From: Alloprevotella sp. Lung230
Lineage (GTDB): Bacteria; Bacteroidota; Bacteroidia; Bacteroidales; Bacteroidaceae
Direction of reading: 5' to 3'
Assembly: GCF_014385435.1 (NCBI RefSeq)
Contig: NZ_JACSUD010000004.1
Span: 1-64,000, forward strand
Length of the DNA stretch: 64,000 nucleotides
Shown here: piece by piece, positions 1 to 9,071 of the stretch
Position numbering within the stretch: position 1 is the first letter of the stretch
Layout: every line of letters begins with the position of its first letter
Notes under the pieces: model-generated
The model's input: only the letters and a program-made list of their open reading frames with translations
Told to the model about the DNA's origin: nothing
Database searches by the model: none
Position numbers and translations under genes: made by a program

Positions 1-1
1 T

Positions 2-1117
2 AATCAGGAAACTATGGAAGAGATGCTTCATGACCACATCTGTAAAGTTTGTGGTCGACCTGCACCAGAAGGTTCAGAAGCTTATGACTTCATGCTGCAT
101 AAGCTTGAAGACTATAAGCGTCATACTGAAGCTAAAATCAAGAAGGAAGCTGCAGAAAAAGAAATTGAAGAACAATTTCTTTTCAAAAACCGCTACATAG
201 ATGAATTACATAGCTTGAGTATTCAGCTTAGTGGAACAGAAGAGTCAAAAATATCAGCTATCGCAGGTGACATTAAAGACCGTATTGAGCTTGTTGCAAG
301 ACTTACGAATGATCTCAATGCAATCAATGAGGAAATTCGTGATATTACAGACGAAAAGTCAAGGTTGTTGATTCAAGCTGGCAACATACCAGAGAGTGTT
401 CTTGAAGCACAGTTCAATGACATACGTGGCTTATTCGATCAAAAAGAAAGAACCACAGTGAGACTTGCCCAGTTGAATAATGACCTGTCTAAACTCAATA
501 ACGAGATGGATGAGCTACAAGGTATGCTCGATTCATTATCGCCCTCAAGTTCACAAGTAAAAGCGATGAGGGATGTTCATCGAACGCTTGATGAGATTTC
601 TAAGGCTTTTTCTAAGGCCAAGAAAGAAAACCTCAGAAGATTCCTGAATGATATGCAGGATAGAGCGAATGAATATCTTGAAGAGTTAAGTGCGAATGAT
701 TTTCATGGAGAAATCAGACTCATGCAAACAGCTGATGATTCGACAGAAATTAGATTGCACAGCTCGAACAATACAGAAATTAAGAAGCCTTCTGGCTCAC
801 AAAAAACGGTTATGTACATTTCCGTCTTATTTGCTATTTCTGACTTTACCAAGCAAAAAAGAGATGAGGATTACCCTCTAATCTTTGATGCCGCGACGTC
901 TTCTTTTGGAGATTCAAAAGAGAAGGAGTTCTATAATGTCATTGATAAACTAAGCAAACAGTGTATCATTGTCACCAAGGACTTCATTTCTGAGGGTAAG
1001 GTTCGTCAGAAGGATATTGAAGGACTTACGTGTTCTGTATATCGCATTCAAAAGGCTACAGGTTTCGATCAAAGAAATATGGCAACCATTCGTACAACAG
1101 TTGAAAACTTGAAATAG
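2..1117 (+). CDS. SMC/Rad50-like ATPase, C-terminal part (5' end outside window)
   Basis: The reading frame is open to the left window edge, so the ATG at 14 is probably internal and the gene starts outside. A CxxC motif (CKVCG, about residues 10-14 counted from that ATG) is followed by roughly 200 residues of charged, coiled-coil-like sequence. The C-terminal third has an ABC-type signature (SGSQKTV), a Walker B-like strand (YPLIFDAATSSFG) and a switch region (IIVTKDF). This order, CxxC hook then coil then C-terminal ATPase half, is that of Rad50/SMC-type proteins; the N-terminal Walker A half is not visible. The stop is 1 base before the next start, so the two genes are surely coexpressed. 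Such ATPases sense or process DNA in repair and in several defence systems. The exact family is not recognised. Confidence 0.75.
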   Translation, partial: NQETMEEMLHDHICKVCGRPAPEGSEAYDFMLHKLEDYKRHTEAKIKKEAAEKEIEEQFLFKNRYIDELHSLSIQLSGTEESKISAIAGDIKDRIELVARLTNDLNAINEEIRDITDEKSRLLIQAGNIPESVLEAQFNDIRGLFDQKERTTVRLAQLNNDLSKLNNEMDELQGMLDSLSPSSSQVKAMRDVHRTLDEISKAFSKAKKENLRRFLNDMQDRANEYLEELSANDFHGEIRLMQTADDSTEIRLHSSNNTEIKKPSGSQKTVMYISVLFAISDFTKQKRDEDYPLIFDAATSSFGDSKEKEFYNVIDKLSKQCIIVTKDFISEGKVRQKDIEGLTCSVYRIQKATGFDQRNMATIRTTVENLK

Positions 1118-1118
1118 T

Positions 1119-1685
1119 ATGGAATCATTATATGAACTTTGGGGTAAAAGAAATCCTCAATGGGAAAAACGCTATCAAGATACAATCTTAGAAGTGTTTT
1201 CAGATTATGGTAAGGGCGTAAATAAGTATCAAGACGCTCGTGGTAAAATATTCGGCGCTGGCTATGAAATGTTTATCTTAGCGTTCTTTATTGGCCTATA
1301 TTACGACCAAACAAAGCCTCTTACTGATGATAAGGCCAAATTAAAGTCTCTAGGTCAAGCTATCATGTATTGGGGTAATATTGAGACCAGAACAGGTAGA
1401 AGTGCATATCCGCGCATTCGTGACTACATGTTTGCTGCGTTGATTGCACGTACTGATATTGACTTCATTGCTCTTGAGAAAGGTGATATTACAGCGAGAA
1501 GTGTGGTCGATAAGATGATTGAGAAGATGGAGCAATATGCCAACTTCGGGTTTGATTATATTCAAGAAAAGCTTGAGGATGACCCCAACCACTTTTTCAA
1601 AGATACCGCCTTCCTTACTGTATTTCAAACATTCCTCAACAAGAAAGAGGAAGAGGTTGATTCTGATGGTCCAGAAGAACTGTAG
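1119..1685 (+). CDS. hypothetical 188-residue protein, partner of the SMC-like ATPase
   Basis: The start lies one base after the ATPase stop, a tight coupling that suggests a shared complex. The protein looks mostly alpha-helical and acidic at the C terminus (EEEVDSDGPEEL). It has no signal peptide; the hydrophobic stretch around residues 50-63 (FILAFFIGLYY) looks like a buried helix. I do not recognise the family and see no catalytic motif. A small helical protein beside an SMC-like ATPase recalls accessory subunits of Lamassu/ABC-three-component systems, but that is an analogy of layout only. Confidence 0.7.
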   Translation: MESLYELWGKRNPQWEKRYQDTILEVFSDYGKGVNKYQDARGKIFGAGYEMFILAFFIGLYYDQTKPLTDDKAKLKSLGQAIMYWGNIETRTGRSAYPRIRDYMFAALIARTDIDFIALEKGDITARSVVDKMIEKMEQYANFGFDYIQEKLEDDPNHFFKDTAFLTVFQTFLNKKEEEVDSDGPEEL

Positions 1686-1754
1686 ACAACAATATTCCCC
1701 TGCCGAAGAAAATACGTCTGGGTAATCATCTTAAAACTTAATATCAATACGAAT

Positions 1755-2507
1755 ATGGCAAATTTATTAGATGAAGTGACTGGGCCGGTTAATGATAATG
1801 GCCGTGACATCCATGTAATCGATCGTCAGCTCCCTGTGCAGATTGGCATCGGTTCTACAATTTTTGAAATAGCGCTTTGGGTAACTATTCCAGTACTGGT
1901 ATTACTGTATGTGCTCATAATGGGTGCTACCCTTGAAAATGCATTGCTGGTGGGTATTGTTGGTTGTTTGGCAGGCATCTTACCTGGAGTGATTTTCATT
2001 TTCATGAAGATTTCAGCTCGCAACTACTTCCAGCAACTTGAGCAACGCATTCAGGCTGAAGCTTCTAACATCGACAACTTCTTGGAACTGCGTGTCCAGA
2101 TTCTGCAGAACGTAGTAGGTCTTGTGGATCGAGCTATCGACCTGGATAAAGATGTGATGAAAGCTGTGGCTGCACCTCGAGGCGGTGGTAGCATCAATCC
2201 AGAGAACCGTAATGAAAGGAGCCAACAAATCAATTCTGTCTGCGCACATCTTTTCCCGCAGGTGGAAGCTTATCCTGAGCTGAAAGCTCATAATGCAATT
2301 GCTGATGCAATGCAGCAGAACAGTTACCTTCAGCGTGAAATAACAGCTGCACGCACCGTTTATAACAGTCGTGTGACACAATGGAATACGGACATCTTTG
2401 CATGGCCAACCAAAATGATTGTGGCAGCTCGTCAAGGTTACATCACACGCATTCCATTTACAGCTTCGGCTGAAACTCGTGAAATGGCCAGAAGTAAGTT
2501 CTTTTAA
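1755..2507 (+). CDS. LemA family membrane protein
   Basis: Two hydrophobic segments lie near the N terminus (about residues 36-55 and 61-80), followed by a long helical domain. That domain contains the LemA hallmarks: an LRVQILQNVVGLVDRA helix, then YPELKA, then REITAARTVYNSRVTQWNTD leading to an aromatic-Pro site (FAWP). LemA proteins are membrane-anchored helical proteins of unknown biochemical role, usually with a single N-terminal helix, so the two-segment N terminus here is a variant. It lies 69 bp after the 188-residue gene and 10 bp before the next gene, which also has two membrane segments. LemA next to a DUF3137-like gene is a known pairing; LemA downstream of an SMC-like ATPase is not one I know. 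Confidence 0.85.
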   Translation: MANLLDEVTGPVNDNGRDIHVIDRQLPVQIGIGSTIFEIALWVTIPVLVLLYVLIMGATLENALLVGIVGCLAGILPGVIFIFMKISARNYFQQLEQRIQAEASNIDNFLELRVQILQNVVGLVDRAIDLDKDVMKAVAAPRGGGSINPENRNERSQQINSVCAHLFPQVEAYPELKAHNAIADAMQQNSYLQREITAARTVYNSRVTQWNTDIFAWPTKMIVAARQGYITRIPFTASAETREMARSKFF

Positions 2508-2517
2508 GTAGAGAGCT

Positions 2518-3705
2518 ATGTTGAAAGACATCTACGACCCACTAACAGAGTACATCAATGTATTTCGCGACCGCTTTAAGGTCGTTTCAGAAGAGACGTT
2601 TGCTGAATTAGCAGCAGAGGCGAATGTGAACATTGATGCGAACCATGAGACTTGCCGCCAGTTATATGCGACTGAAGATGTACTGTCTTCTGTAAAAACG
2701 CGTATTGGTTGGTGGACAGCTCTGTGTGTACTCTTATGGTTGGGCGTAGCGGGTGGTATTGTTGCTGCTCTCTTCTTTAATCAAGAGCTGGAATTACAAG
2801 TCCTTGTATGTGTAGCGATAGCTGCACTGGTGGCTATCATATATCTTTTGGTGAGCGTGCATCCTCGATTAAAGAAGTTGAAAGTTGAGCGTGATGATTT
2901 GGCTTCAGAAGCAGAACAACTGGAAAATGAAGCTTGGAAGCAAATGGCTCCACTTAATCGGCTGTACGATTGGGATGTGCTTACCCGCATGATGTCTAAA
3001 ACGGTACCGCGCTTAGAGTTTGACCCCTATTTCACTACTCAACGTTTGGCAGACCTAAAGATGACCTATAACTGGGGCGAGTCCTTCAATGCTGAGCGCT
3101 CTGTGGTCTATTCTCATTCTGGTTTGATCAATGGCAACCCATTTGTGATATGCAGAACGAGAAAAATGGAAATGGGATCCAAAACCTACTATGGTTCGAA
3201 AACCATTACATGGACCCGGCGTGAACGTGGTGCTGATGGCAAGTATCATACCATTCGCCATTCTGAGGTCTTGACTGTAAGTGTTACCGCTCCATATCCT
3301 GAGTACTTTGAAAAGACGCGCCTAATCTATGGCAATACAGCGGCTCCTGACTTGATTTTCTACCGAAAACAAAGTGGGCTGGCAGGTAAAGAGGATACTC
3401 TATCTTTCAAATGGAAAAAACATTCACTGCGAAGGAGAGCTCGAAACCTAACGAATGCTGACTTTGCTATGATGACCAATGAAGAGTTTGAAGTAGCTTT
3501 CAATACTAGTAATCGCAATAATAATCAGCAGTTCGCCCTTCTGTTTACGCCCTTGGCCCAAGAGAGTATGCTCAAACTTTTGGAGGATAAAGAGGCCGGT
3601 TATGGCGATGATTTTGACAAGAATAAGATGATTAACACCATCATTCCAAACCACATGCAGGAGTTAAATCTAGATAGTCGTCCCTTAAAAAGCTTTGACA
3701 AGTGA
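2518..3705 (+). CDS. DUF3137-like membrane protein, last residues altered by an IS insertion
   Basis: A cytoplasmic-looking N terminus (1-60) is followed by two membrane helices (about 62-87 and 92-113), a coil, and a soluble domain rich in beta strands (about 165-320). Near the C terminus, FEVAFNTSNRNNNQQFALLFTP and the helix after it resemble the end of DUF3137 proteins, which often sit beside LemA. The IS5-family element enters at 3677, so only the last nine residues are IS-encoded. Joining the flanks and removing one TA copy restores a frame that ends after KIAIK, giving 391 residues instead of 395. The insertion therefore swaps the last 5 residues for 9 and probably leaves the protein functional. 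The family call is tentative; the gene is clear. Confidence 0.7.
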   Translation: MLKDIYDPLTEYINVFRDRFKVVSEETFAELAAEANVNIDANHETCRQLYATEDVLSSVKTRIGWWTALCVLLWLGVAGGIVAALFFNQELELQVLVCVAIAALVAIIYLLVSVHPRLKKLKVERDDLASEAEQLENEAWKQMAPLNRLYDWDVLTRMMSKTVPRLEFDPYFTTQRLADLKMTYNWGESFNAERSVVYSHSGLINGNPFVICRTRKMEMGSKTYYGSKTITWTRRERGADGKYHTIRHSEVLTVSVTAPYPEYFEKTRLIYGNTAAPDLIFYRKQSGLAGKEDTLSFKWKKHSLRRRARNLTNADFAMMTNEEFEVAFNTSNRNNNQQFALLFTPLAQESMLKLLEDKEAGYGDDFDKNKMINTIIPNHMQELNLDSRPLKSFDK

Positions 3706-5088
3706 AAAGTCATTCCTTTCCTGCCTCTCGCTTATTATTTTGAGCAGCCACAAAAGAACTCTCATGGCTCTTTTGAAGTTGTAAGCAGCTGCAGCCATCA
3801 GTATGTTTACAGCGTCTCCTGCCACACCTTTGTAAAAGTTGCGGCCTAAACGATGATCTGCTTTCAAATGTCCAATGGTAGGTTCTATGCCTGCCCGCTT
3901 GCAGAATAGTTTGTGTTTCTTGCGCCTTTGATATCTGCTCTCTGATGGCTTGGGGCTATCTGGTATTAAAATCTGAGTACCATTCACCTCTTTCCTACCT
4001 CGATAACCTCTGTCCCCTGCAAGTATTTTAATCTTTCGTTGTGTGAGACGTTCAACTTGCCCTAACGCAGCTTCTATCGTGTGGCCGTCATATTCATTAC
4101 GAAAAGACATAGCACCAAGAATGATACCCCTAGCCGAACGTATGATGGAGACCTTGTTGCCGAATTCGTACTTCTTGTCTTCTTTTCCCTTACTGATACA
4201 TTGCACCTGGGCTTCGTGAATGGAATAAAGCTTTTTCCGGCTGTTACGTCTTTGTGAAAGAATGGTTTGAAATCTATCAATGAGTTCAGTGTAGAGAGAA
4301 TTCTCTCCAAGATTGCGCTTGAGCTCTCGAACCAACCGCCCGGCTATTGTCCGCAATTTCCGGTCTGCTCTCAGTGCCTTCTTGCGGTTCTTGGGGTGAT
4401 TGCGAAAACGTTGGTCGCGATAAATGCTTTTCAACACAAAGGTATAGCTTTGCCGAAGAGGAAGATGCAGTTTATCGACGAGATGCAGAACCTTGCCCAC
4501 TATCTTTTTATGCAACTTGGCATCCGTAGGAAAAGTGATGTTCTTTTCCTGAACGGTTGAATCGATAAAAGCAGTATCATGATGATGTTCATCATCATCT
4601 TCGTTATTGACACGAATGCTTTCCTGAAAGATGAGTTCAATACCCTCCTCCCCAATGCGATGGCGAAAGTGAACCAATTCGGAAGAGGCACAAGGAGCAC
4701 CCGGTATAAACTCCTGCATACCACAAAAGTGTTGATAATAAGCGTTTTCACTCCATTGCTCCACAACGGATTCATCTGAGAGATTGCGAAGGTGCTTGAG
4801 TATCAACAAACCGGCTTACTTGGGCGACCATTGTGCTGACAATACAAAGGACGGAAAGCAGCATCGAATTTCTCCCAATTTATTTTGTCGGAGAGTTTGT
4901 AGAGAGGGTGAGAGGGGTTCAGCATATCCGACAAACTGCTGAATAATGAAGGGCTGATATAGGGCTTTTTAATCATAAAAATCTGCAAGTTTCTGAAGAC
5001 AAAGATAAGAAAACTTGCAGATTTATCAAAGGAATATATTAATTAATTTACTGAATATCAGATGATAAATGGGAATTTAAGGGACGAC
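3677..5088 (-). mobile_element. IS5-family insertion sequence with 13-bp terminal inverted repeats
   Basis: The ends are exact 13-bp inverted repeats, GTCGTCCCTTAAA at 3677-3689 and its complement at 5076-5088. They are flanked by TA on both sides (3675-3676 and 5089-5090), which fits a 2-bp target duplication. The element is 1412 bp and holds one minus-strand transposase frame that is broken (separate entry). Confidence 0.85.
3685..4988 (-). pseudogene. IS5-family transposase, frameshifted
   Basis: The N-terminal part (start 4988) reads ...NGRPSKPV and then hits a stop at 4803. The rest continues in another frame from about 4809 (LILKHLRNLSDESVVEQW), giving a DUF772-type N terminus and a DDE domain with HHDTAFIDSTV, LAGDRGYRGRKE and a final RAGIEPTIGHLKADHRLGR block. 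Intact relatives carry about six residues (RLMVGL type) between KPV and LIL. The local sequence fits a deletion of about 16 bases that also shifts the frame; the deletion size is inferred from the family pattern. The copy is probably unable to transpose on its own. Confidence 0.85.
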
Positions 5089-5215
5089 TAAGATCGCAAT
5101 CAAATAAGAGCAAATGAGACCACTTTTACAAGTAAAATCGTTGATGTTAGCATAAAAATCATAGAAAAGTATCTGATTTATTCCTGTAAAGGTATTCATT
5201 ATCAGTGAAAAACAT

Positions 5216-5246
5216 TATCTTTGCAGATAATTGAACATTTTTGTTC
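5216..5246 (+). promoter_or_regulatory. promoter -7 box and GAACA/TGTTC palindrome ahead of the DUF4143 operon
   Basis: TATCTTTGC at 5216-5224 matches the Bacteroidetes -7 consensus TAnnTTTG. It is followed at 5233-5246 by GAACATTTTTGTTC, a 5-bp-arm palindrome. A second half-like TTGAACATTTTT lies at 5253-5264. The palindrome sits in the early transcribed region 44 bp before the ATG, a position suited to an operator. The promoter match is good; the operator role is inferred. Confidence 0.5.
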
Positions 5247-5289
5247 GATTCATTGAACATTTTTACTCGAGCAAATAAACATTCTATAG

Positions 5290-6483
5290 ATGATGGGATA
5301 TAAAAGAGCACAATATTCAGAAGTAATGGCACGCATCAACGAACCACGCAACAAGATGCAGGTCATTGTGGGCCCGCGTCAGGTAGGCAAATCAACTTTG
5401 ATAGGTCAAGTGCTTGAAGCTTGCGATATGCCTTATGATAGCTACTCGGCTGATGATGTCGTAGGCGCATCAGCCGACTGGCTGGCAAGTATTTGGCAGA
5501 CGGCGCGTATGCGCATGGATATGCGTGGGGAAGGGAAGCGCCTATTAGTGGTAGATGAAATACAAAAGATAACCAACTGGAGTGAAACGATAAAAGCGGA
5601 ATGGGATCGAGATACACGTGAAAAGCGTGACCTCATAGTCGTTCTGTTAGGGTCGTCACGCATGTTGATAGAAAAGGGGCTCACCGAATCACTGGCCGGC
5701 CGGTATGAATTGATTCGACTGACGCACTGGACTTTTCCAGAAATGAAAGAGTGTTTTGGTTGGAACCTTTACCAATATGTCTATTTTGGAGGTTACCCTG
5801 GTGCAGCTGCTTATATCACTGACGAACGGCGCTGGCGAAACTACATAAAAGACGCCTTGATTGAACCATCCATCTCCAAGGATGTGCTGATGGACACCAA
5901 AATCATGAAGCCACAACTGCTTCGCCAGTTGTTTGAATTGGGTAGTAGCTATAGTGGCGAACTGCTATCTCTTACCAAAGTGGCTGCTCAACTGCAAGAT
6001 GCAGGCAATGTCACTACATTGGCCGGCTACCTCCATCTACTGGATGAATGTGGCTTGCTGTGTGGCTTGCAGAAGTATGCCGAAGACGAAGCCCGCAAAT
6101 ACAACTCCATTCCCAAATTCCAAGTCCATAACAATGCTTTGCGCAATGTATATGCTGATAAGGATTATATGGAGATGGCGGAAGACCCGAAAGTTTGGGG
6201 ACGTTATGTCGAATCTGCGGTTGGCGCCTACATCGTAAGCCAAGCACAGATCTGTGATTATAAAGCCTATTACTGGCGTGACAGTCATGATGAAGTAGAT
6301 TTTGTACTTCATAGAAGAGGAAAGACCATTGCCATCGAGGTTAAAAGTGGAAGACGCACCACCAACAATGGTCTACCCAAATTTGAAAAGGCTTATCACC
6401 CGCATCGTGCTTTTGTGGTTGGTTCTGGAGGATTGTCATTTGAAGAGTTCCTATCCATGGATTTGAATCTACTTTTCAAATAA
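5290..6483 (+). CDS. AAA_14 / DUF4143 ATP-binding protein
   Basis: The N-terminal P-loop domain has Walker A GPRQVGKST (about residues 28-36), Walker B LLVVDEIQK (about 95-103) and a sensor strand VVLLGSS. The C-terminal DUF4143 domain ends with EVDFVLHRRGKTIAIEVKSG, a PD-(D/E)xK nuclease-like pattern. The length of 397 residues is normal. This abundant Bacteroidetes family is poorly characterised. The gene is the first of three plus-strand genes (gaps 42 and 13 bp). A second ATG lies one codon downstream. The last 147 bp are duplicated at 9072-9218. Confidence 0.9.
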   Translation: MMGYKRAQYSEVMARINEPRNKMQVIVGPRQVGKSTLIGQVLEACDMPYDSYSADDVVGASADWLASIWQTARMRMDMRGEGKRLLVVDEIQKITNWSETIKAEWDRDTREKRDLIVVLLGSSRMLIEKGLTESLAGRYELIRLTHWTFPEMKECFGWNLYQYVYFGGYPGAAAYITDERRWRNYIKDALIEPSISKDVLMDTKIMKPQLLRQLFELGSSYSGELLSLTKVAAQLQDAGNVTTLAGYLHLLDECGLLCGLQKYAEDEARKYNSIPKFQVHNNALRNVYADKDYMEMAEDPKVWGRYVESAVGAYIVSQAQICDYKAYYWRDSHDEVDFVLHRRGKTIAIEVKSGRRTTNNGLPKFEKAYHPHRAFVVGSGGLSFEEFLSMDLNLLFK

Positions 6484-6525
6484 ATCATTTTATAACCTCA
6501 TTTGAATTAAAAAACAAAGACATAA

Positions 6526-8085
6526 ATGACAGCAGAAGATATACTGAAACTGAGAAACCTCGGAGAGGTCAGCAAAGTTCAACTCAAGGAGCGCATCCTT
6601 GATTCCTACGATATTGGTTGCGAACTAGTGGCCATGAGTAACTCTCATGGCGGTATGTTGGTTATCGGTATTGATGATAAAACCGGTAACATCAACCCTC
6701 TCTCCTACAAAGAGGTGCAGGAGACCACCAATAAGCTCACCAATATTGCATCAGAGAATGTAGTACCAAGCATCATTCATACGGTTGATACAGTACCCGT
6801 GGAAGGGGGTTCTGTAGTAGTGGCAACTATCAAAGAGGGAAACAACAAACCTTATCATGACAACAAAGGAACGGTATGGCTTAAAAATGGAGCTGATAAA
6901 CGCAAGGTGTTCGACAATGCTGAATTGGCGGAAATGATGACCGAATGCGGAAGCTTTGCTCCCGATGAAGCTACTGTGCAGAATGCTACTTTGGATGATT
7001 TAGATGAAGATACCCTCAAGCAGTACCTGCAAAATCGCTTTGCCATGGTGCTTGAGAAGAAAGGGATGATTGGCGATTCCATGCAGAAAGCGTCACTCGA
7101 TGAAATAGCCGATACCATTGCCAAAGGGCACAACCTTGAGAAATTAATGCGCAACCTGCGCTTCATGCGCCCCGATGGAAGCCTGACAGTGGCAGCTATC
7201 TTGCTGTTCGGACGTTTCACGCAGCGTTGGTTGCCTGTTATGACCGCCAAGTGCATTTGCTTTGCAGGCAATTCCGTAGGAGGAAAAGTGTTTCGCGACA
7301 AGGTAAATGATGGTGCCATGGAAGGCAACCTCCTTCATCAGTTCGATACGATCATGGCATTCTTTACCCGTAATCTTAAGAATGTGCAGGTAGAAAAAGA
7401 GTTCAATTCGCTTGGTGAATTGGAGATACCTTACGTAAGTTTGATGGAGTTTACCGTGAATGCCCTCGTGCACCGATCTCTGAACTGGAACGCCCCGATT
7501 CGCATCTTCATCTACGACAATCGAGTGGAAATTCATAGCCCTGGCACGCTGCCCAACGGCTTGCAGGTGGACGACATCAAGAATGGCACTTCCATGCCCC
7601 GCAACAACTTCTTGTTTAGCAACGCCATCTACCTGTTGCCTTACACAGGTGCAGGTAGCGGTATCCAGCGTGCTTTGGAAGAAGGTGTCCAAGTTGACTT
7701 CACCAACGACGAGAGCAGGCATGAGTTCATGATAACCATTAAGAGAAATGCGGACTCTGACGCTCTGACACCAGACTTAGGTACCAACTTAGTTGCCAGT
7801 TTAGACACCAAGGCCGACTTAGATACTGACTTAGTTGCTAGCTTAGATACCCCTCAAGAGAACTTAGTTACCAAAAGAAGACTGTTGACAAATAAGGAAA
7901 AGGATTTGGTGAACTTCTGTAGTGTTCCGAGAACTGCCAAAGAAATCATTGAGCGAGCAGGCGTATCTAACCAAACCAAAAACAGAGAAAGATATGTCAC
8001 ATCTTTGGTTGAAGCAGGCTATCTGGAAATGACAAATCCCGATAATCCAAGGGCCAGCAACCAGAAGTACAGAAAGAAGCTATAA
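6526..8085 (+). CDS. AlbA_2/Schlafen-type ATP-binding transcriptional regulator
   Basis: The N-terminal AlbA_2 (Schlafen-like) domain covers about residues 10-135 (LVAMSNSHGGMLVIGIDD; VWLKNGADKRKV). A GHKL-like ATPase part follows at about 300-410 (MEFTVNALVHRSLNW; VEIHSPGTLPNGL; GSGIQRALEE). The C-terminal 75 residues look like a winged helix (RTAKEIIERAGVSN). Between them lies a low-complexity linker with a tandem near-repeat (NLVASLDT then DLVASLDT, DNA about 7775-7865). This architecture is common in Bacteroidetes accessory regions and is usually called a putative DNA-binding regulator. Its target is unknown; the place between a P-loop ATPase and a phosphoesterase suggests a joint accessory function. 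Confidence 0.85.
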   Translation: MTAEDILKLRNLGEVSKVQLKERILDSYDIGCELVAMSNSHGGMLVIGIDDKTGNINPLSYKEVQETTNKLTNIASENVVPSIIHTVDTVPVEGGSVVVATIKEGNNKPYHDNKGTVWLKNGADKRKVFDNAELAEMMTECGSFAPDEATVQNATLDDLDEDTLKQYLQNRFAMVLEKKGMIGDSMQKASLDEIADTIAKGHNLEKLMRNLRFMRPDGSLTVAAILLFGRFTQRWLPVMTAKCICFAGNSVGGKVFRDKVNDGAMEGNLLHQFDTIMAFFTRNLKNVQVEKEFNSLGELEIPYVSLMEFTVNALVHRSLNWNAPIRIFIYDNRVEIHSPGTLPNGLQVDDIKNGTSMPRNNFLFSNAIYLLPYTGAGSGIQRALEEGVQVDFTNDESRHEFMITIKRNADSDALTPDLGTNLVASLDTKADLDTDLVASLDTPQENLVTKRRLLTNKEKDLVNFCSVPRTAKEIIERAGVSNQTKNRERYVTSLVEAGYLEMTNPDNPRASNQKYRKKL

Positions 8086-8098
8086 AAATAGCAAAGTC

Positions 8099-8899
8099 AT
8101 GGTAAACGTATTTGCACTCACATATCCTGAAGCCAAGAGTGTCGTCATCTTTGGAGACCTCCATGGCGACTTCAACGAGTTGGTGTTCAAACTCTGTATT
8201 CAATATCAGATGAAGGACACCTTGCTCGTTGTAGCAGGTGATTGTGGCTTCGGCTTTGAAAAGAAAGAGTATTACGAGCAGATGCTCAGACGAAATGCCA
8301 AACGCTTGAATGATGTCAACAACTGGATAGTGCTCGTTCGTGGAAACCACGACAACCCAGCTTACTTCGATGGCACCACCTTCAAGCACAAACGTATGTT
8401 GTGTGTGCCCGACTATACCGTGTTGCAAGTCTGCGACCACACCATCCTCTGTGTGGGTGGCGCTATTTCCATCGACCGCAAAGTCCGCATGGAAGCATGG
8501 GACAAGAAGAAAGCCAAACATGGATTTGATTCAAATCCTACCGATGGTATTCCCCGTGCTTATTACTGGGCAAACGAAAGTCCTGTTTACGATGAAAAGA
8601 AAATGGAAGCTATTCGCACTACTTATAGCATCGATACAGTCATTACCCATACGGCTCCATCCTTTTGCGAACTGCAAACGAAAAGTGGACTAACAAGCTG
8701 GGCTGTAGACGATTCTGCACTCATGGACGATGTGCGAGCCGAACGGGGCACAATAGATCAGCTATTAAATCGCCTCCAAACAGACCATCATCCCGTGTCA
8801 CATTGGTATTATGGTCACTTCCACCAAAGCTGGCATTCCGCCATTGATGGGATTTTGTATCGAATGCTTGATATAATGGAGTTCTGTATGGTGTATTAA
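8099..8899 (+). CDS. calcineurin-like metallophosphoesterase
   Basis: All metal-binding motifs of the family are present in order: GDLHGD (about residue 19), GDCGFGF (about 48), GNHDNP (about 83), THTAP (about 184) and GHFHQS (about 240). The 266-residue protein has no signal peptide, so it is cytoplasmic. It follows the AlbA_2 gene by 13 bp and ends the three-gene set. The substrate cannot be told from sequence; phosphodiesters in nucleotides or nucleic acids are usual. A role in a conflict system is inferred from the neighbours only. Confidence 0.9.
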   Translation: MVNVFALTYPEAKSVVIFGDLHGDFNELVFKLCIQYQMKDTLLVVAGDCGFGFEKKEYYEQMLRRNAKRLNDVNNWIVLVRGNHDNPAYFDGTTFKHKRMLCVPDYTVLQVCDHTILCVGGAISIDRKVRMEAWDKKKAKHGFDSNPTDGIPRAYYWANESPVYDEKKMEAIRTTYSIDTVITHTAPSFCELQTKSGLTSWAVDDSALMDDVRAERGTIDQLLNRLQTDHHPVSHWYYGHFHQSWHSAIDGILYRMLDIMEFCMVY

Positions 8900-9071
8900 G
8901 GAAATCGGTTAGCTTATTTCTAGGAGAAGATATGCGATGACGAAGCCCTCCGATTTATGAATAGGACTGTCGGGGTGAACGCCCATATTCTCAAATTATT
9001 TTTCATGAGATTTACCCATATTTCAATTTGTTTGGGCTAAAACAGTCCTTCAATCAGATTATATCGTTATA

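Noticed and set aside
2-1685. Assignment of the first two genes to DndD/DndE or to Lamassu
   Set aside because: The ATPase tail lacks the LSGGE-type DndD ending, the second protein is too long and unlike DndE, and no LmuA-type effector is visible; the left flank is missing.
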